Source of the DNA: Chloroflexota bacterium
Lineage (GTDB): Bacteria > Chloroflexota > Limnocylindria > Limnocylindrales > CSP1-4
Direction of reading: 5' to 3'
Length of the DNA stretch: 5,772 nt
NCBI GenBank assembly: GCA_021785115.1
Contig: JAJYGO010000271.1
Span: 1 to 5,772, forward strand
The notes under the pieces were generated by a model. It was not told where the DNA came from. It made no database searches and saw nothing but the letters and a program-made list of their open reading frames with translations. The translations under genes and the position numbers were made by a program. Of this stretch, positions 1-5,412 are shown piece after piece. How positions within the stretch are numbered: the stretch's first letter is position 1; each line of letters begins with the position of its first letter.

Positions 1-87
1 CTGGAGCGCGACGCCTTCCACGGAGACTGGAACTACACGCTCATCCCGCGCGAGCGGCTACCACTGTCCGAGGCTGTTGTTTCCTGA
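1..87 (+). CDS. ISAzo13-like transposase, C-terminal 28 residues (partial)
   Basis: The reading frame is open from the first base and ends at TGA 85-87. Its 28 residues include FHGDWNYTLIPR, which resembles the conserved C-terminal 'FHGEWNYTI.PR' signature that I associate with the ISAzo13 (Rhodopirellula-type DDE) transposases. The catalytic DDE core would lie to the left, outside the window, so activity cannot be judged. The same C-terminus occurs on the opposite strand at the other end of the window. The family call rests on this short motif only. Confidence 0.68.
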   Translation: MERDAFHGDWNYTLIPRERLPLSEAVVS

Positions 88-98
88 CGGGCCCTTAG
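1..98 (+). mobile_element. 3' end of an ISAzo13-like insertion sequence (left copy)
   Basis: These 98 bases are the exact reverse complement of 5662-5759; identity stops at the next base inward on both sides (99 versus 5661), which places the IS terminus at the sequence GGGCCCTTAG. The transposase stop codon lies 11 bases before that terminus, a normal distance for an IS end. The rest of the IS lies outside the window. The junction interrupts the methyltransferase gene on the minus strand. Confidence 0.8.
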
Positions 99-750
99 CT
101 CTGGCCAAGGGCGCGATGTCGCAGCCGAGCACCGTGGCACCCCGTTCCCTCGCCCCGACCAAGAGCGCCCCACTGCCCACGAAGGGATCGAGCACCACGT
201 CACCCCGGCCGATGCCCGCCATGCCCGCCAGCTCACGCCCGAGTTGATCAGGTTTCTGCGTCGGATAGCGGCCGGTCGTGCCCGGGCCGACCGCCGGCAC
301 CGCGACGAGATCGACGCCAGAGAGCGTCCTCGACCCGGGCAGCAGGCCGACGAGGATGAACTCGGTCTGGTGGCGCAAGCCGCCTCCCAACCCGGGGTAC
401 ATGCGATCCCAGGTGACGGTTCGGACGCGGGCGAAGCCGGCCCGCTGGAGGGCCCCCAGGGCGTCGTGGAGCCCCTCACCATTGACCATCACGAAGGCCA
501 GCCCGTCCGGGCGTAGCTTGCGCCGGGTGAGCGCCAGGAGCCGGCCGATCTCGACCCAGGAGAGGCCACCTGCGAACCAGTGCTGCAGGTGCGCCCCGCT
601 GCCCCCGCGCCGGTTGACGCTGGTGTAGGCCGGGTCGGTCAGCAGCACGCTGATGCTGCCTGCCGGGATGGCGGCCAGGGCCTGCTGGGCGCGCATCCGA
701 TAGAGCCGGGCGCGACCGGCGGGCGGTCGACGCGACTGGGTACGGGTCAT
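58..750 (-). CDS. Orphan DNA methyltransferase (N6-adenine/N4-cytosine, beta-type order), 3' end replaced by IS sequence
   Basis: A SAM-dependent DNA methyltransferase of the N6/N4 amino-methylating type. Motifs in order are TDPAY at residues 38-42 (catalytic motif IV, DPPY-like with Ala for the first Pro), YPTQKP at 162-167 (motif X-like), DPFVGSG at 188-194 (motif I, SAM binding) and GCDI at 209-212. Catalytic motif before SAM motif is the beta-class order. The ATG at 750 is chosen because GGAAGGAG lies 8 bases upstream; an in-frame extension to 963 has no support. Native sequence ends at about residue 217; from residue 219 the frame runs through the inserted IS and stops at 58-60, giving 230 residues. 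Relatives usually end soon after GCD(I/V), so probably only some ten residues were lost and the enzyme may still work. No restriction nuclease is adjacent. It follows the winged-helix gene by 73 bp and is probably the last gene of the minus-strand operon. The recognition sequence cannot be predicted. Confidence 0.85.
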   Translation of the reverse strand: MTRTQSRRPPAGRARLYRMRAQQALAAIPAGSISVLLTDPAYTSVNRRGGSGAHLQHWFAGGLSWVEIGRLLALTRRKLRPDGLAFVMVNGEGLHDALGALQRAGFARVRTVTWDRMYPGLGGGLRHQTEFILVGLLPGSRTLSGVDLVAVPAVGPGTTGRYPTQKPDQLGRELAGMAGIGRGDVVLDPFVGSGALLVGARERGATVLGCDIAPLARAKGPSGNNSLGQW

Positions 751-823
751 GGTGCCTGCTCCTTCCTGTTCGGGCTCGCGATGGGTGGCGGTGTCGGCCC
801 GCTTGGTTCCGGTCGTCTCCGGG

Positions 824-1444
824 CTACCACGGCATCCCTCCCCACGGGTCGCCCGGACAGCCGAACCCCAGCGGTCGCGGTGGGGCTGGTGATGCTGGCG
901 GTGGTGATGGCGGTGCCACCCCACGGATCGCGACCACGATGGCGATGCCCGCGGCCACGGCAATCCCGACCGCGATCGCGGCGTGGACCACGGCCGTTCT
1001 CCATCCGGTGTCCTGCCGTGGGGATGCCCCGTCGTGGTCCGGGTGGTCGGGCCTCATCACGGAGGCGGCGAGGTCTACGGCGGAGGGATCACGGGGCGGC
1101 AGGCCTCCCGCGATGGGCGCGGTGGTCGCGGTGCTATCACGGGCCGGCAAGGCTCCCGCGATAGGGGCGGCCGGTACGGGCGCGGCAAGGTCTCCAGCGG
1201 GCGCGGCAACGGGCGGCAAGGGTCCCGCGACAGCCGCGGCAGGTACGGGCGCGGCAAGGCGGTGCCGTCGGTCGGAATCGGTGACCACGACCCCGGCTTG
1301 CCGCAGGCGAACCAGGCGATGCCGGGCGGTCCGTTCGGGGATGCCGAGCTGGGTGGCAAGTGCGGCCGTCGGGAGCGGTCCCGCGGCCAGCTGCCCGCAG
1401 ATGCGGATATCGGTCGGGTTGGCCGGGGTGTCAGTCATGGCCAT
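824..1444 (-). CDS. Winged-helix DNA-binding protein with Pro/Ala-rich linker and C-terminal membrane anchor
   Basis: Predicted 206 residues in three parts. Residues 13-63 look like an ArsR/MarR-type winged helix: the stretch ALATQLGIPERTARHRLVRL reads as the HTH, followed by a basic wing around DSDRRHRL. Residues 64-145 are a Pro/Ala-rich linker with repeated (A)PIAG-LP-RD type units. Residues 150-173 form one clear hydrophobic segment, which would place the N-terminal domain in the cytoplasm, followed by a short Pro-rich tail ending in Gly, Trp and Met. No enzyme motif is seen. The ATG at 1444 has GGAGGG 8 bases upstream, and the gene overlaps the recombinase end by 14 bases, so the two are translationally linked. 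By architecture it may be a membrane-tethered transcription regulator; that role is inference, and I do not recognise a named family. The low-complexity linker is itself encoded by DNA repeats. Confidence 0.72.
   Translation of the reverse strand: MAMTDTPANPTDIRICGQLAAGPLPTAALATQLGIPERTARHRLVRLRQAGVVVTDSDRRHRLAAPVPAAAVAGPLPPVAAPAGDLAAPVPAAPIAGALPARDSTATTAPIAGGLPPRDPSAVDLAASVMRPDHPDHDGASPRQDTGWRTAVVHAAIAVGIAVAAGIAIVVAIRGVAPPSPPPASPAPPRPLGFGCPGDPWGGMPW
1088..1259. repeat. Imperfect GC-rich tandem repeats inside the winged-helix gene
   Basis: Two 27-bp copies at 1088-1114 and 1136-1162 match at 24 of 27 positions; a third, shorter relative lies at 1211-1230 (core GGCAAGG-TCCCGCGA). Interleaved with these, the 18-bp sequence GGTACGGGCGCGGCAAGG occurs exactly at 1173-1190 and 1242-1259, 69 bp apart. 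They encode the Pro/Ala linker units of the minus-strand protein in a constant frame, so expansion by duplication of a coding repeat explains them. Confidence 0.75.
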
Positions 1445-2093
1445 GTGCCATGCCCTCCGACGTGTCCGAGGCCAGGAGCCGGGCCAGGGTCGCGGTCCCG
1501 ATGCCCAGCCGACGCGCGGCCTGGCGACGGGACAGGTGTCCGGCGACCACCTCCGCCCGAACGGCCGGCCAGCGTCGGGCGAAGGCGGGCCGCGCCGTGA
1601 CCGGCGGTCGGCCGATGCGCTTGCCCTGTCGGGCGGCGTGGCGCATCCCCTCCTTCACCCGATCGGCGATCAGTTCGCGCTCCATCTCGGCGACCGCGGC
1701 CAAGATGGTGAAGACCAGGCGGCCGGTGGCGCTGGTGGTATCGAGCTCGGGCTGGGTGAGGGAGGCGAAGCCCACGCCGGCATGCTCCAGATCCCGCAAC
1801 GTGGCCAGCGCATGCAGCGTCGAGCGGAAGGCGCGGTCGAGCTTCCACACCAGGACCAGGTCGACCTTCCGCTGGGCAGCGTCGGCCAGCAGGCGTGCCC
1901 ACGCGGTGCGATGGGCGAGATCTCCGGCCGCGGCCTGGTCGACGTACTCCGTGGCCAGCCAGCCCCGGGCGGCAACGTAGGCGCGCAGAGCGTCGAGCTG
2001 GAGTTCGGGGTCCTGATCTTTGTCGCGGGTCGAGACGCGGGCGTACAGGGCGACGCGGAGAGGGCGGCCGAGACCCTGAGCGGTCCCGTTCAT
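1431..2093 (-). CDS. Small serine recombinase (resolvase/invertase family)
   Basis: Predicted 220 residues, the usual size of a small resolvase/invertase, which cuts both DNA strands at paired sites through a serine-DNA link and rejoins them. The catalytic segment YARVST is at residues 17-22 with nucleophile Ser21 and Arg19; KLDRAFRS at 84-91 carries the active-site arginines; SATGRLVFTI at 121-130 and EMERELIADR at 136-145 belong to the dimer-forming E helix region; GRPP at 161-164 leads into a C-terminal HTH at about 183-209. All key residues seem present. The ATG overlaps the stop of the ATPase gene in ATGA (2090-2093), so translation is probably coupled. It could resolve dimers, invert a segment, or act as a second mobility enzyme; a matching crossover site is not proven, although a repeat cluster lies about 180 bp upstream in the ATPase gene. 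Confidence 0.9.
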   Translation of the reverse strand: MNGTAQGLGRPLRVALYARVSTRDKDQDPELQLDALRAYVAARGWLATEYVDQAAAGDLAHRTAWARLLADAAQRKVDLVLVWKLDRAFRSTLHALATLRDLEHAGVGFASLTQPELDTTSATGRLVFTILAAVAEMERELIADRVKEGMRHAARQGKRIGRPPVTARPAFARRWPAVRAEVVAGHLSRRQAARRLGIGTATLARLLASDTSEGMAHGHD

Positions 2094-3775
2094 GATGACG
2101 CCCCGTCCTCGGCCTCGGGCTGCCAGGCGGACCGCGGATAGTCGCTCTCGATGTCGACGCCCCAGGCGGCGGCGACCTGGGCGGCATCGGCATAGTCCTC
2201 TGGGTCTGGCACCAGCGCCGGGGAGTCGCCGATCCCGGAGCCCGCCCCATGCGATTCGCGATGTAGATCATCGTCACGATCGTCACGGTCGTCTGCGGGA
2301 TTCTCCGGAGCATCGGTGTTCGTGACGGGTGTGACGATCGTGACGGTCTCCTGCGGGCCGATTCTCCGGATGCTGATCGACCGCACCCCGGTGCCCGGCT
2401 CGCGGGCGTCGCAGTCGATCTCGATGCCGATCGCACGGAAGTCAGGGGCGAGGCGCTTCAACTGGCCCGACAGGACGTTGGGCGCAGCGGGCCAGTCCTT
2501 CCGCCGGGTGACGGTCTCGCCGGCCATCGACGTGAGCTTTGCCAGGAGTGCCGTCGCGGTACCTTGCCAGTCGGCGGACTTCACCAGGTCCTTGAGGGAA
2601 GCGGTGATGCTCGCGGCGTCGAGGGCGAGGTCGTGGGCGTCCAGGCGGTTGCGGTCGTACGCGGCGAGGAACGTGCCCGACTCCCAGCCGAGCGCCGGCT
2701 CGGCGGCGGTGATCCAGGTCGCGAGGTCGGCCATCCGCGGCAGACGCGGCGGGCGCACGGTCGGATAACGGCGCATCGCCGTGCTGACAGCATCAAGCAG
2801 GCCGCCCAGGATGGCGGGACGGGCTGCCTCGTACGCCGGCCACAACTCCGACTCGAGCCGCCGCTTGGTCTTCGGAATGGGCGGCAGCGTGACGAGCAGA
2901 CCCCGGTCGAGGAGGTCAGAACGCACGGCCAGCTCGCCGATGCCGTTGATGATGACGGGTCGGGCGGAGTAGAAGAGCTTCTCCTCATCGTCGAGGTAGA
3001 GCTGTCGCGTGCCGAACCCGGCGCCGGTGGCGAGCCTCGCCAGGGCGTCGCTGAGCCAATCGGACAGGTGGCTCAGGTTGTCGTAGGCCACGACGTGTGC
3101 GTTGGTGGCCGCGATCGCGAGGTCTCGCTCATCGCGTGGCGCCGCCCGATCGGGGCTCGTAGCAGGGTCGACGAGCGCGCGGAGCATGCGGCTGGCGGTG
3201 GTCTTCGCCGAACCTTGTTCGCCACCCAGCACCAGCACCGGGTACGGCCCGTTGCGCAGCATGCCCACCAGGAAGCCCACGATGAGGACCCAGCGGTCGT
3301 CGTCGCCCTCCAGGTTCAGGAAGGACCGCAGGGCGTCCAGGTGGCCGCCGTGGACCGGTTCGGGGATCCGGGCGAGGCCCTTGGGCCGGCGGAAACGGAC
3401 CGGGGGATGGACCACGATCTGCCAGCCCTTGGCGGTCACCTCGACGGCCCGCCACGCCTCGTCGCCGAGGTCGAGGTAGATCGCGCCCTTGGTGATCGCG
3501 AGCCGCACGAACACGGCTTGCTCGGGCCCCTCGAAACGGGCCACCGCCTCCAGCGTGGTGAGCACGTCCTGCAGGACCTGGGCGCGGACGACCTGGCCGT
3601 TGCGGCGCCAGAGCGTGCCGGCCAGCCATGACTTGAAGCCGGAGGAACGCACGGCCCACGTCTCCTGGTGGTCGCCGACCGGTATCGTCGCGTAGGCCGT
3701 GGCATCGGGCGCGTGGAAGAGCGGTGCCTCCCGGCCGATCGCGATGAGCTGCTCCGCGGCCGTCGGTCTCGTCAC
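2090..3775 (-). CDS. AAA+/SF3-like replicative ATPase (putative helicase) of a mobile element
   Basis: An ATPase of the kind found in primase-helicase proteins of phages and integrative elements, probably opening the element's origin or unwinding DNA. Numbered from GTG 3775 (561 residues): residues 1-140 form a conserved-looking N-terminal region with no primase motif I can recognise; Walker A GGEQGSAKTT is at 184-193, a Walker B-like VVAYDN ends at 233, a sensor-1 Asn lies in VIINGI at about 277, and RSDLLDR at 285-291 is a likely arginine-finger region. Residues 399-471 look like a small winged-helix-type domain. The last 90 residues are low complexity and acidic (DDRDDRDDD), encoded by a DNA repeat cluster. 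Two adjacent GTG codons can start it; 3775 is preferred because AGGAGG is 7 bases upstream and it gives a GTGA overlap with the preceding gene; 3778 adds one residue. No separate primase gene is in the window, so priming may rely on the host. Confidence 0.82.
   Translation of the reverse strand: MTRPTAAEQLIAIGREAPLFHAPDATAYATIPVGDHQETWAVRSSGFKSWLAGTLWRRNGQVVRAQVLQDVLTTLEAVARFEGPEQAVFVRLAITKGAIYLDLGDEAWRAVEVTAKGWQIVVHPPVRFRRPKGLARIPEPVHGGHLDALRSFLNLEGDDDRWVLIVGFLVGMLRNGPYPVLVLGGEQGSAKTTASRMLRALVDPATSPDRAAPRDERDLAIAATNAHVVAYDNLSHLSDWLSDALARLATGAGFGTRQLYLDDEEKLFYSARPVIINGIGELAVRSDLLDRGLLVTLPPIPKTKRRLESELWPAYEAARPAILGGLLDAVSTAMRRYPTVRPPRLPRMADLATWITAAEPALGWESGTFLAAYDRNRLDAHDLALDAASITASLKDLVKSADWQGTATALLAKLTSMAGETVTRRKDWPAAPNVLSGQLKRLAPDFRAIGIEIDCDAREPGTGVRSISIRRIGPQETVTIVTPVTNTDAPENPADDRDDRDDDLHRESHGAGSGIGDSPALVPDPEDYADAAQVAAAWGVDIESDYPRSAWQPEAEDGASS
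2272..2370. repeat. Duplicated module with 9-bp-spaced CGTCAC/GTGACG hexamers (candidate origin iterons or recombinase site)
   Basis: CGTCAC occurs at 2272 and 2281, and GTGACG at 2322, 2331 and 2340, each group at 9-bp steps. GTCACGATCGTCAC (2273-2286) and GTGACGATCGTGAC (2331-2344) form a perfect 14-bp inverted repeat 44 bp apart. Next to each copy, CTGCGGG followed by ATTCTCCGGA recurs as a direct repeat (2293-2309, and 2351-2370 with 3 extra bases). The cluster lies in the ATPase gene, and the two copies are read in different frames, giving VTIVT-type and DRDDRD-type residues. That argues for a DNA-level role. Replication origins within or near the initiator gene, or a resolvase site, are the two plausible readings; neither is shown. 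Confidence 0.6.
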
Positions 3776-4029
3776 CACAGCGCCTCCTCGGCGAGGACCG
3801 CGTCGAGGATCCGGATGGCCTCGGGCAGCCCATCGAACGGCTGGAAGTCGATGAGGCCGTCGTCCGCAGCCGCCACCGCGTTCTCGTAGGCGATGGTGAT
3901 CTCGTCCAAGGCGGCTTCCAGATCTGCGCGCTGGACGACGACCAGATCACGGTCGTCGTCACGCCGGTCCGGCTGTGCCCTGGCACGCACGCTATCGGCC
4001 CCGGTCTTCCACTTCGGCCGCACCTCCAC
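3772..4029 (-). CDS. Small hypothetical protein between excisionase and ATPase
   Basis: The stop (TGA 3772-3774) is firm because it overlaps the ATPase start in GTGA. The start is uncertain. GTG 4029 is given because GAGG lies 9 bases upstream, yielding 85 residues and a 38-bp overlap with the excisionase gene. GTG 3990, 1 base after the excisionase stop, would give 72 residues, and TTG 4056 would give 94 but lacks a ribosome site. The conserved-looking part is the C-terminal half: an arginine/aspartate-rich stretch, then LVVVQRADLEAALDEI and an acidic, probably helical region to the C-terminus. No membrane segment, cysteine pair or known motif is seen. Its position in the overlapping operon suggests it serves the replication ATPase or the excisionase, as a partner or regulator; this is inference only. 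Confidence 0.6.
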   Translation of the reverse strand: MEVRPKWKTGADSVRARAQPDRRDDDRDLVVVQRADLEAALDEITIAYENAVAAADDGLIDFQPFDGLPEAIRILDAVLAEEALW

Positions 4030-4216
4030 GGGTGCGGTCCTCGATCCATCGCTCAAGCGCGAGCCGGTTGACCCGCAGACTCCGGCCGACCCTCACGACG
4101 GGGAGCTCGCCAGCCGCGATGAGCTCGTAGACCTTCGATCGGCCGATCCCGAGGAGGTGGGCCACCTCTTCTGCTCGCAGGAGCAGCGCTCCAGTACCGT
4201 TCCGCACGTCGTTCAT
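3992..4216 (-). CDS. Excisionase-like small HTH DNA-binding protein (MerR/Xis type)
   Basis: Predicted 74 residues with a single helix-turn-helix of the 'excisionase family' kind: RAEEVAHLLGIGRSKVYELI (residues 14-33), then GELPVVRVGRSLRVNRLALE, the short wing and the following helix, and RWIEDR near the end. Such proteins bend or bind DNA at att sites and often act also as repressors. The start at ATG 4216 is supported by AAGGAGG 8 bases upstream; the open frame upstream to 4285 has no ribosome site. It is the first gene of the minus-strand operon, faces the divergent control region with its hairpin and palindrome, and may bind there. Its natural partner, the tyrosine integrase at 5476, has been cut by an IS. 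A role as an operon repressor rather than an excisionase is equally possible. Confidence 0.85.
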   Translation of the reverse strand: MNDVRNGTGALLLRAEEVAHLLGIGRSKVYELIAAGELPVVRVGRSLRVNRLALERWIEDRTRGGAAEVEDRGR

Positions 4217-4236
4217 TAGCCTGGCCTCCTTGTCGT

Positions 4237-4253
4237 CCCGGGCTGTTCCCGGG
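4237..4253 (-). promoter_or_regulatory. Short hairpin in the leader of the excisionase operon
   Basis: CCCGGG at 4237-4242 and again at 4248-4253 are separated by 5 bases. Since the hexamer is self-complementary, the pair can form a 6-bp GC stem with a 5-base loop in the transcript, 20 bases upstream of the excisionase start and just upstream of its ribosome site. There is no T-run, so it is not an intrinsic terminator. It could be an RNA stem affecting translation or a protein-binding direct repeat. Confidence 0.35.
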
Positions 4254-4261
4254 CGCCTGCG

Positions 4262-4274
4262 GTCCACGGTGGAC
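4262..4274. promoter_or_regulatory. 13-bp palindrome, candidate operator
   Basis: GTCCAC-G-GTGGAC is a perfect inverted repeat with a one-base centre, lying between the divergent excisionase and zinc-ribbon genes and overlapping the suggested -35 region of the plus-strand promoter. A dimeric HTH protein bound here would be well placed to block that promoter. The excisionase-like and winged-helix proteins of the same element are possible binders. Function is inferred from position and symmetry. Confidence 0.42.
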
Positions 4275-4299
4275 GGGAGAGGCAAGGCTGAGATATGAT
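4270..4299 (+). promoter_or_regulatory. Putative sigma-70-type promoter giving a leaderless transcript
   Basis: TATGAT at 4294-4299 matches the -10 consensus at five of six positions. TGGACG at 4270-4275 matches TTGACA at four of six, with an 18-base spacer. Transcription would start around 4306-4309, at or just before the ATG at 4309, and no Shine-Dalgarno sequence precedes that ATG, although most other genes here have strong ones. Both facts point to a leaderless mRNA. Confidence 0.5.
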
Positions 4300-4308
4300 G
4301 CGAGCATA

Positions 4309-5412
4309 ATGACAGACGAGTTTCTCAGGTATGACGCGGATCTCTCGCCGATCGGCGATCGGGTGGCGAGCTCGGGGTGGGCGCTCCCGTACCGCGTCCG
4401 CCTGGTGAAGGCCGACGCCTCAGGCGTGACCGTGTTCGCCGACGGCACCGTGGCCCACGGAGCCCCGCAGGTGAAGATGGGCCTGGTGATCAACGGTCAC
4501 GAGGTGGAGAGCCACCAGGTCGTGCTCGATGACGACTACCTGGTCGGCGAGGGCCCCATCGTGGGGGTCGTCGAACCACGGCAGGCCGTGCTTGACGACT
4601 TCCTCGGCCTCGCCGCCGATCCGAGCGACGGGGCGATCCTCGACTACGTCCACAAGTACGGGATGCTCGGTCTCCAGCCCAGTGATCGAGGTCCGGCCGG
4701 CATGGTCTTCCCCAACCTCCCCTGGGTCGGCGAGCAGGTCGCGCCTTGGATCGGCTACCGCCACGCACCCGGTATCCTTCGGGAGCCCCTCCGGATGTGG
4801 CGTCGGGTCATCGCCGAGATCGCCGCCGTCAACACGATCGCGGGCCATCTTCGGCGGGACCAGGTCGTCGAACGTGCCGCGTGGGAACCGCTCGCGGGCA
4901 TTATCGAGCTGCCCCTCGGTCCAGACGATGCCATCGGCGACACGCCGTGCGCGAGCGCCATGGACTTCCCCGGGCTACCCGTCGTGCCCTGGATCCCGGT
5001 CAGCCCAACGACTCTCGCGGGTCAGCGGGAGGCGCTCGCGGCCGTGGTGGGTGCGTGGCTGGCGCTCGGGGCGGTGCGCCCAGCGATCGCGTGGGGCGGA
5101 CCTGGGCAGGACGAGCCTGTGGTGACGCTGGGGGTCACGACGCTCTTCGGTGGGCTGGTCTTGGAGCTGCTGCTCGCGGTGGGCGGGAAGGCCGGCTTCG
5201 CGATCTGTTCGGGATGTGGGACGGCGTATGTTCCGCACCGTCGACCACCGTCTGGGAGCTTCGGCGCGCCTCGCGCCAACTACTGCCCGACCTGCCGAGC
5301 GCGTGGGCTCCCACAGCGCGAAGCAGCCAGGCGATGGCGAGACAAGAACCCCGGCTACTACCAAGAGCGCAGACGGGCGGGATCGCGTCAGAACAAGGAG
5401 GACGGTTCCTGA
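4309..5412 (+). CDS. Uncharacterised 367-residue protein with C-terminal zinc ribbon
   Basis: The last 70 residues carry two CxxC pairs, Cys300/Cys303 (CSGCGTAYVP) and Cys326/Cys329 (YCPTCRARGLP), spaced 22 residues apart, followed by a basic helix-rich tail (QREAARRWRDKNPGYYQERR). This looks like a zinc ribbon that could bind nucleic acid, somewhat like the CGNR-type zinc finger though not a clear match. The first 290 residues form a large domain I do not recognise; segments LDDFLGLAADPSDGAILDYV (95-114) and EPLRMWRRVIAEIAAVN (159-175) resemble helical parts of actinobacterial ABATE/CGNR-like putative regulators. No signal peptide or certain membrane helix; 276-293 is merely hydrophobic. Start ATG 4309 follows a -10 box with no ribosome site. 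The gene is divergent from the excisionase and directly upstream of the integrase, suggesting a regulator of integration or of the element's lysogeny-like state; that is inference. Confidence 0.75.
   Translation: MTDEFLRYDADLSPIGDRVASSGWALPYRVRLVKADASGVTVFADGTVAHGAPQVKMGLVINGHEVESHQVVLDDDYLVGEGPIVGVVEPRQAVLDDFLGLAADPSDGAILDYVHKYGMLGLQPSDRGPAGMVFPNLPWVGEQVAPWIGYRHAPGILREPLRMWRRVIAEIAAVNTIAGHLRRDQVVERAAWEPLAGIIELPLGPDDAIGDTPCASAMDFPGLPVVPWIPVSPTTLAGQREALAAVVGAWLALGAVRPAIAWGGPGQDEPVVTLGVTTLFGGLVLELLLAVGGKAGFAICSGCGTAYVPHRRPPSGSFGAPRANYCPTCRARGLPQREAARRWRDKNPGYYQERRRAGSRQNKEDGS

Noticed and set aside
91..112. Hairpin GCCCTT/AAGGGC across the left IS junction as a terminator
   Set aside because: Half belongs to the IS and half to the interrupted gene, there is no T-run, and the right junction lacks it. 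It arose by chance at the insertion point.
751..963. 71-residue N-terminal extension of the methyltransferase
   Set aside because: It has His/Arg-rich low-complexity sequence, overlaps the end of the winged-helix gene, and the internal ATG at 750 has an ideal ribosome site.
1088..1259. CRISPR-like or regulatory repeat array
   Set aside because: Repeats are imperfect, interleaved and in phase with the coding frame of a Pro/Ala linker; there are no spacers of constant length and no cas genes.
939..2141. Plus-strand 400-residue open frame
   Set aside because: It lies opposite the winged-helix and recombinase genes, whose minus-strand frames have clear motifs, good ribosome sites and proper overlaps. 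The long open frame is a GC-rich antisense shadow.
2564..3631. Plus-strand 355-residue open frame
   Set aside because: Antisense to the ATPase gene with Walker A and other motifs. Its composition (Gly/Arg/Val/Glu-rich with no domain) is that of a shadow frame.
4217..4285. 23-residue upstream extension of the excisionase-like protein
   Set aside because: No ribosome site precedes it, it covers the hairpin and palindrome, and AAGGAGG sits exactly in front of ATG 4216.
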